Below, in pieces: positions 58,896-64,000 of a stretch of 64,000 nt of DNA (its first letter is position 1; each line of letters begins with the position of its first letter). This DNA is from Mesocentrotus franciscanus (taxonomy: Eukaryota > Echinodermata > Echinoidea > Camarodonta > Strongylocentrotidae): NCBI GenBank assembly GCA_037976565.1, contig CP137675.1, forward strand, positions 16,457,330 through 16,521,329, read 5' to 3'. The position numbers were made by a program, and so were the translations under genes. The notes beneath the pieces were generated by a model. That model did not search any database, was not told the DNA's origin, and saw nothing but the letters and a program-made list of their open reading frames with translations.

Positions 58896-59629
58896 AAACT
58901 TCCCGAATCGTTCCTTTTTTTCCAGTGACCGCTAGAGAAAGCCCGTCGCTCTTTTAGATGCCATTCACGGGTTGACTCGATTTCATGCACCATACGCCAT
59001 GGTGTAAATCTGGACCCTCATCCAATCAAATTTTTATCGTTACCCATTAAACATGCAGAGTTGTTATCTGCCTGGAATACTATAGTTCTGTTAGCTACGG
59101 GAACACATGCAAGGACACGTCCCCCGCACCAATTGTATGGCGACAAAAAATAATGAAAATGAGAAAATGAGAGGTAGAAGGGTGAAGGATTGGAAAGCAA
59201 TAAGATCGCTTTGAGCACCCTCTCCCTAACCGGTAGCCTTTCTTTTTCCCTTAGCATTTGATTCATGTAGTAAGAAAAGTGGCCCCAGCTAAGCCATTCA
59301 TGCTGTCAGTGTCCCCACTGAAGGGTTAGCCCCATGCTACACTACTACTAGAAAAAGTATCTCTACAGACGCTGTGAAATGTATCTCCCCCTTGAGTTTA
59401 TGAAGGAAACTGTCAGAGGTTTAAGATACGTCAAATGAGTCCCTCACGTCGTATCGTATTGGAGATTGAAAATGAAAATGGCAGAATTAAATTGATCGTA
59501 AGATATGACGTCATTCTTAAATAATGGTCCTGAAAATTCACCGAGTAATTTGACAGTTTGCCGCAAAAAGGGTATTTTTCACGGAAGGGTAGTAGGGAAA
59601 ATATCGCTAATCCACCATTGGCTTAATTG
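58896..59629. other. Spacer
   Basis: No gene or element recognised. Confidence 0.5.
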
Positions 59630-59775
59630 TAAGTCCTTTCTAAGAAGTTATTACAGATCAATCATTTCTTACAAAGGGATCTAGAAAAGTGACTTGCCAG
59701 ATTACCTGGGAACATTTCGAATCCAAGATATCCAATATATCCATTGAGCTAGAGAGTCACCCAGTGCCAATAATT
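59630..59775 (-). mobile_element. tRNA-headed SINE, diverged copy
   Basis: On the minus strand, TAGCTCAATGG is a good A box and GGATTCGAAATG a weaker B box. The following CCCTTTGTAAGAAATGATTG lines up with the body block CCTTTGGAAAGACATTGATC of the SINE at 38681-38991. The tail is not preserved. Confidence 0.55.
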
Positions 59776-60142
59776 CATATGATTTTGTTTTCTTCATCCT
59801 CCAATTCAGAGTAAGATAACCTAGATGAATTAAAGGTAATAGAAACCATATGTTTGTTAAACAGGAAAAAGTAGAAGGACTCAAAATAAAGAAAAATTTG
59901 GAAACACCTATCGGGGTAGAACGACAAAAAAGAAAGAAAGACCAACACCCGTAATTTCGAGAAACTGAAGATTTGTGTTGATCCTAAAGATTGATCTATA
60001 CATCTTGTATCACGTCGGACTTTGATACTGCATATTCACAGATTAATTAAAGACACCAGCGTTCCAACCATGCCTACAGAGGCATCCAGTCCCCTGCCTC
60101 TAATCAAATGGCGAAATGAAAGGGGACAAAATAGCTAAGGGG

Positions 60143-60189
<47 letters not shown>

Positions 60190-63100
60190 CGAGAGAGAGA
60201 GAGAGAGAGAGAGAGCACGAAGGCCAAAAAAAGGTTTGAATTATCTGAAACCTCTGTATTATTTTACTATTTATAATAAAAAAAAGATGCGTACAAATAC
60301 TGATGAAAATACACTTCAATGTTTTCTACGAGGCCATTGACACATTTAGAAATGAGGTAAAACTATAAAAATACGTCAATTTTTTTTCCAAGGATTTGTG
60401 ATCTTAATTCGACGATATAAACGATATTGTAAACCTTGTATACGGAAATATGCATGTATATGAAGGCGTAACAATCATGTTATTCGACAAAAATAAAAAA
60501 AGATCACAAATTCTCGGAAAAGTTATCAGATTATAGTATCATTTACACGAGCCAATAGATAAACTCATCTGTGTGTGGGCGAGTGTATGTGTGTGTTTAA
60601 GAGTAAGTAGTGAGTAACCGTGGTAACAGGAAAGAGGTGGGGAGGAGAATTTAACAGATCTTTTTTGATGAGGTACCAAGCTGAGGGCATGGGCGAAATG
60701 ATGGCATAAAAGTGAAATGAAATTTCGTCCATGGCTGTCAACGATGTTAATAAACACGAACGGAACATGGAGCAAACTCCCGACATTTGACGCTTCGGGC
60801 TATATGCGCCTCCGTTGTGGTTATAGTCCAACCATCCAACCTGTTGTACTTCGGCAACATCAAATTTTTGTCCGGACGAACATCGCTTTTACTCTTGGGA
60901 AAGATATGAGCTCGCTCCCGACGGCTTGTAAAAAATAAAACCCTTCCGGGGTCTACTTGTCATATGTTGATGGACGCACATAAACATGGTTCAGATATTG
61001 GCGTTGTTTTGTATCTTTATAAACAAAATGTCTTTAATATAAGCTTTGGGGGCTCTCATGGAGAAAGTTTTTGCGAATCCCATGCTAATAACTTGTTTTG
61101 CTGTATTATTATATCGGTGGTGGTGGATGCGCCAAAGAAATGCCAAAGAGCAGACCGGTATCTGATATTTTTTGGATTCAGTAGCCAAGTCCTGATTACC
61201 TCGCACTTTTACGGCATCATTCCAAGTAAGGAGCTTCATTTGAACAACCTTAGACTGAAACCTGGTATTGAAAGGTGAAAACATAATCTTGGAATCATAA
61301 TTATAATAAAAGTATAGACAAAAAAATCAAGGAATCATGAGTAAGTTCTAAGCTGTCAACCTAAATTTCGTAGCTAAAGAAGACTTAACGTAAATAAAGA
61401 AGACACTTTCCTTTTTGGAAGTTGGTTTCTTACACTTTATGAATGCAGCGACAGATTCAGTTTACACAACACAAAGATAATTATGTTACCAATAATTTCT
61501 TTAAGGGACAGATTAGGAAAAATAAAACAGGGAGAGGTAGGATTATGTGACATACCCCTCAAAACTTTTCTCCCCATCCTAGTCAATGAGTTATTGTCTC
61601 ATTCTATGTCTATCATTTGCTTTCAATTTCCTTGTTTTTTTTTTATCAAATTCTATATTCATCAGACTTTACCTCATATCTGACTATGTTCCTCATTAGC
61701 TCTTTCTGTGTGTGTGTGTGTGTTTGTGTGGTATCTATGTGTGTCCTCTCTTTCTCTCTCGCTCTATCCTCATCTCTCTTGCTAAGCCCTCCCCTCTCTC
61801 TTTCTCTCCCTCTCCCTCCTTTTCTTTCTTTAAATGTACCCTACAAACTCTTTGTTATCTGCACCTAACTTATATATAGAATGTTGTGTTCGTGTGCGCG
61901 CGTGTGTGTGTGTGAAAATTGTCCATTTCTTTAAGGAAGACATTTTAGATGTTCGTTTTATACAGTTTGAAAAAATGGATTCAGATATAGGATGTATGTT
62001 CAATTGGGAAAAGAGATTTTTATTCTAAAATTCTCTTGGGTATATTTTCAAATTAGAGTAGAGTATACTGAGCTTTCAATTAATGTGCTCGGAATAGTGA
62101 GCTTCAGCAAAGTATAGTATATTTTGTAACTTTCTCACTCTTCCCCATTTAAATTGATACCATAGTTGTTATATTTTACGATGGAATTAATCTTGCAATA
62201 CTGTCAAATTCAAAATGTAACGCTAAAGACTTTATAAATTTGGACCAGATGAAGGAAAAGAAAAAAATTGTATGTGGGGTTAGGGGAATTTGGGGACACG
62301 TACTTGTTTTTTTTCTATTATTGTCTCTTATTTATTGTTGTCTTTTTATCTGAATGTGTGGTTTGGATTTCAACCACATTTGATGGCAACGAAATATAAT
62401 ACAGATATACTTCCTTCCTTTCTTAATTTGCAAAATGTATGCCGTCAATGCCGTTTCTCTTCGCATAATAATATTTTAAGAGCCATTTGATATTTCATGT
62501 CTGCCGAAAAGGGGGGCTTAGCGACATGCGGCCTCGCTCCACTTAGCTGACTGAATTCACTGCAAAAAGGCAAAATGTCGGACGTGCCGTAAATCCAGTT
62601 TTCAGTAAGTGAAAGTTGTTGATCTTCTTGTGTTTCGAATGTTCCTGTTCAATCATTTGGTAGATTTGACATTGGCGCCGGGATCCTGGATGATCTGTCA
62701 TTTCATCGGGTGCTCTAGGATAGATATGTCTCGTAGAGACATTGAACAGGTTCATAGACTCTGTGCAGGGGCGTCACAAGATTATGTAAACGGCGGGAGG
62801 GATGGGCTGTTGGCGATATCGGATCGAATTTTCCCATGAGTTTCAATAAATAGAACAGGGGAACAGTTTCGAGCCTATAAGAGGAAAAACAAGTCATCAG
62901 ATTACAGCTTATCGATAGATTTTCCGTAAGGTCGTCAGCATAATTGTCTTCATTAACAACAAAAAACATTATTAGGTTCAATACAGGTCTTCAGACAATG
63001 GGGGAAAGACATAACATTACCCGGTAACATTCGCAGCTTTGCTGACAAAATCTTTAATAATTGCGTGTCACAGCGACCTCAATTGACATCCAAGACCCAT

Positions 63101-64000
63101 CGGAATATAGTACCAACGAATGGTAAGATGACAAATCCCCTTTACTCTTGATTAGTATAATCATAAGGAAGAAAACAAATATTTTATAGAAAACTCTCAG
63201 GCATTATGTCTCTTTTATATCAACCTGAAGTACGGGTAGAGATCATGAGAGTCGACATAGAGCCCGTCAGAAGGGTGACACAAAGAATGCATCAAAATAA
63301 CATTCTTTAATTACATCTGAGCAACATATTTCCGTCCCACATCTCGGCTTGATTTTTAAAAGAGATTACTTTAATTCTGCAGCCGCGTGTATGGAAGACA
63401 ACTTGGAAATGTCACAAAACTTTGTGTCCTCGCATTCGGAGCCTTGATTAAACCGAAAACAACTTCCCATACCGCCATGACATCCATAAGCATCGTGACC
63501 TGATTTCATTCAACAATTTCATTTCCTTCATACTCTCTGACCCGCTATTCCACTTTCCCACTTTATTTAGAAGTATCATCATTGGCACCCGATGTTCGAT
63601 GAAATTATGGTTCAGTTTTTTGTACATGTTATTCCCAAGCTAAAATACTAATTTAGCCAGTAACCATTCTCTTGCAAATTATAAAACATCTAATTTTGTT
63701 AGTTGTGAGTAGTTTTCCAAGAGATAAAATTGTATAGAAATATCCCCCACATGCCCCTTGTAATTATCTGTTACATTGTTGTACTGTTGCAACACAGTAG
63801 TGATGTTTGGGGCAAATGTGAGTAAAATCTTGAACACGCACTCGCAGCCCACATCCTTACACACACACACACGCACACACGTACACACTCACAATTATCC
63901 TACGCATTATTGTACGTTTGCACCATCTAAAAAATTGGTGATGGTGTGAGGAAACATTTAAACACGCGCACACATGTGTAACTCATACACACCCTACTAC
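59776..64000. other. Terminal spacer with GA, GT and CA microsatellites
   Basis: No coding exon is supported. GA repeats lie at 60145-60215, GT repeats at 61706-61730 and 61890-61915, CT-rich DNA at 61745-61830, and CA repeats at 63855-63895. Open frames such as 60964-61278 (104 codons, overlapped by a 97-codon frame on the other strand) carry no recognised domain. Confidence 0.5.
60145..60215. repeat. (GA)n microsatellite
   Basis: Almost pure GA dinucleotides with an occasional AA or GC. Arg/Glu and Ser/Leu frames on the two strands are artefacts. Confidence 0.96.

Noticed and set aside
60964..61284. Overlapping 104- and 97-codon frames on opposite strands
   Set aside because: No domain on either strand and no splice sites of note; long frames on both strands at once are typical of chance stop-poor sequence.

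Overview
The window looks like gene-poor nuclear DNA from an invertebrate deuterostome, most likely an echinoderm and plausibly a sea urchin. The reasons are intron-style gene structure, AT-rich spacer, many short terminal-inverted-repeat (TIR) elements with TA target duplications, tRNA-headed SINEs with (ATT)n tails, and abundant CT, GT and GAT microsatellites. The species assignment is inference. Nothing looks bacterial: there are no operons, no ribosome binding sites and no dense ORF packing.

Only one convincing protein-coding segment is visible. It is the last coding exon (4867-5480, + strand) of a class A neuropeptide GPCR of the allatostatin-A/galanin/kisspeptin type, covering the end of TM4 to the C-terminus. 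Its 5' exons were not found in the window and probably lie to the left. The exon is followed by a 3' UTR with several polyadenylation signal candidates. Almost every other open frame is short, low in complexity, or lies inside a repeat.

The remainder is repeat-built. From 2.5 to 17.5 kb there are several long foldback or TIR elements (2576-3204, 7703-8563, 8764-8981, 13287-14085, 16973-17516). From 18.6 to 23.8 kb there is a tandem duplication, then two TIR elements placed head to tail at one TA-rich junction, and a SINE. From 29 to 34 kb there is a 264-bp TIR element, short tandem duplications, long CT/CA tracts and a degenerate repeat array. From 35.7 to 41.3 kb there is one copy of a dispersed repeat, then a 1.2-1.3 kb tandem duplication carrying two perfect palindromes and a tRNA-headed SINE in each unit. 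From 44 to 50 kb there are small TIR elements, a second copy of the 17 kb element, a diverged 0.95 kb duplication and a degenerate purine-rich array. From 52.8 to 58.9 kb there is a decayed LINE 3' end, a composite foldback built from a roughly 10-bp periodic sequence with a TATA-like site, a small TA-flanked element, and a second copy of the 35.7 kb repeat. That second copy is split by a 1.1 kb TA-flanked TIR element, which itself carries a SINE with a 7SL-like head.

The features do not form a pathway. The window is best read as one receptor gene end set in a dense record of DNA-transposon, SINE and LINE activity. The most unusual pieces are the decamer-periodic foldback (53.6-55.4 kb), the nested insertion with a paralogous empty site (57.7-58.8 kb) and the palindrome-bearing tandem duplication (37.9-40.4 kb).
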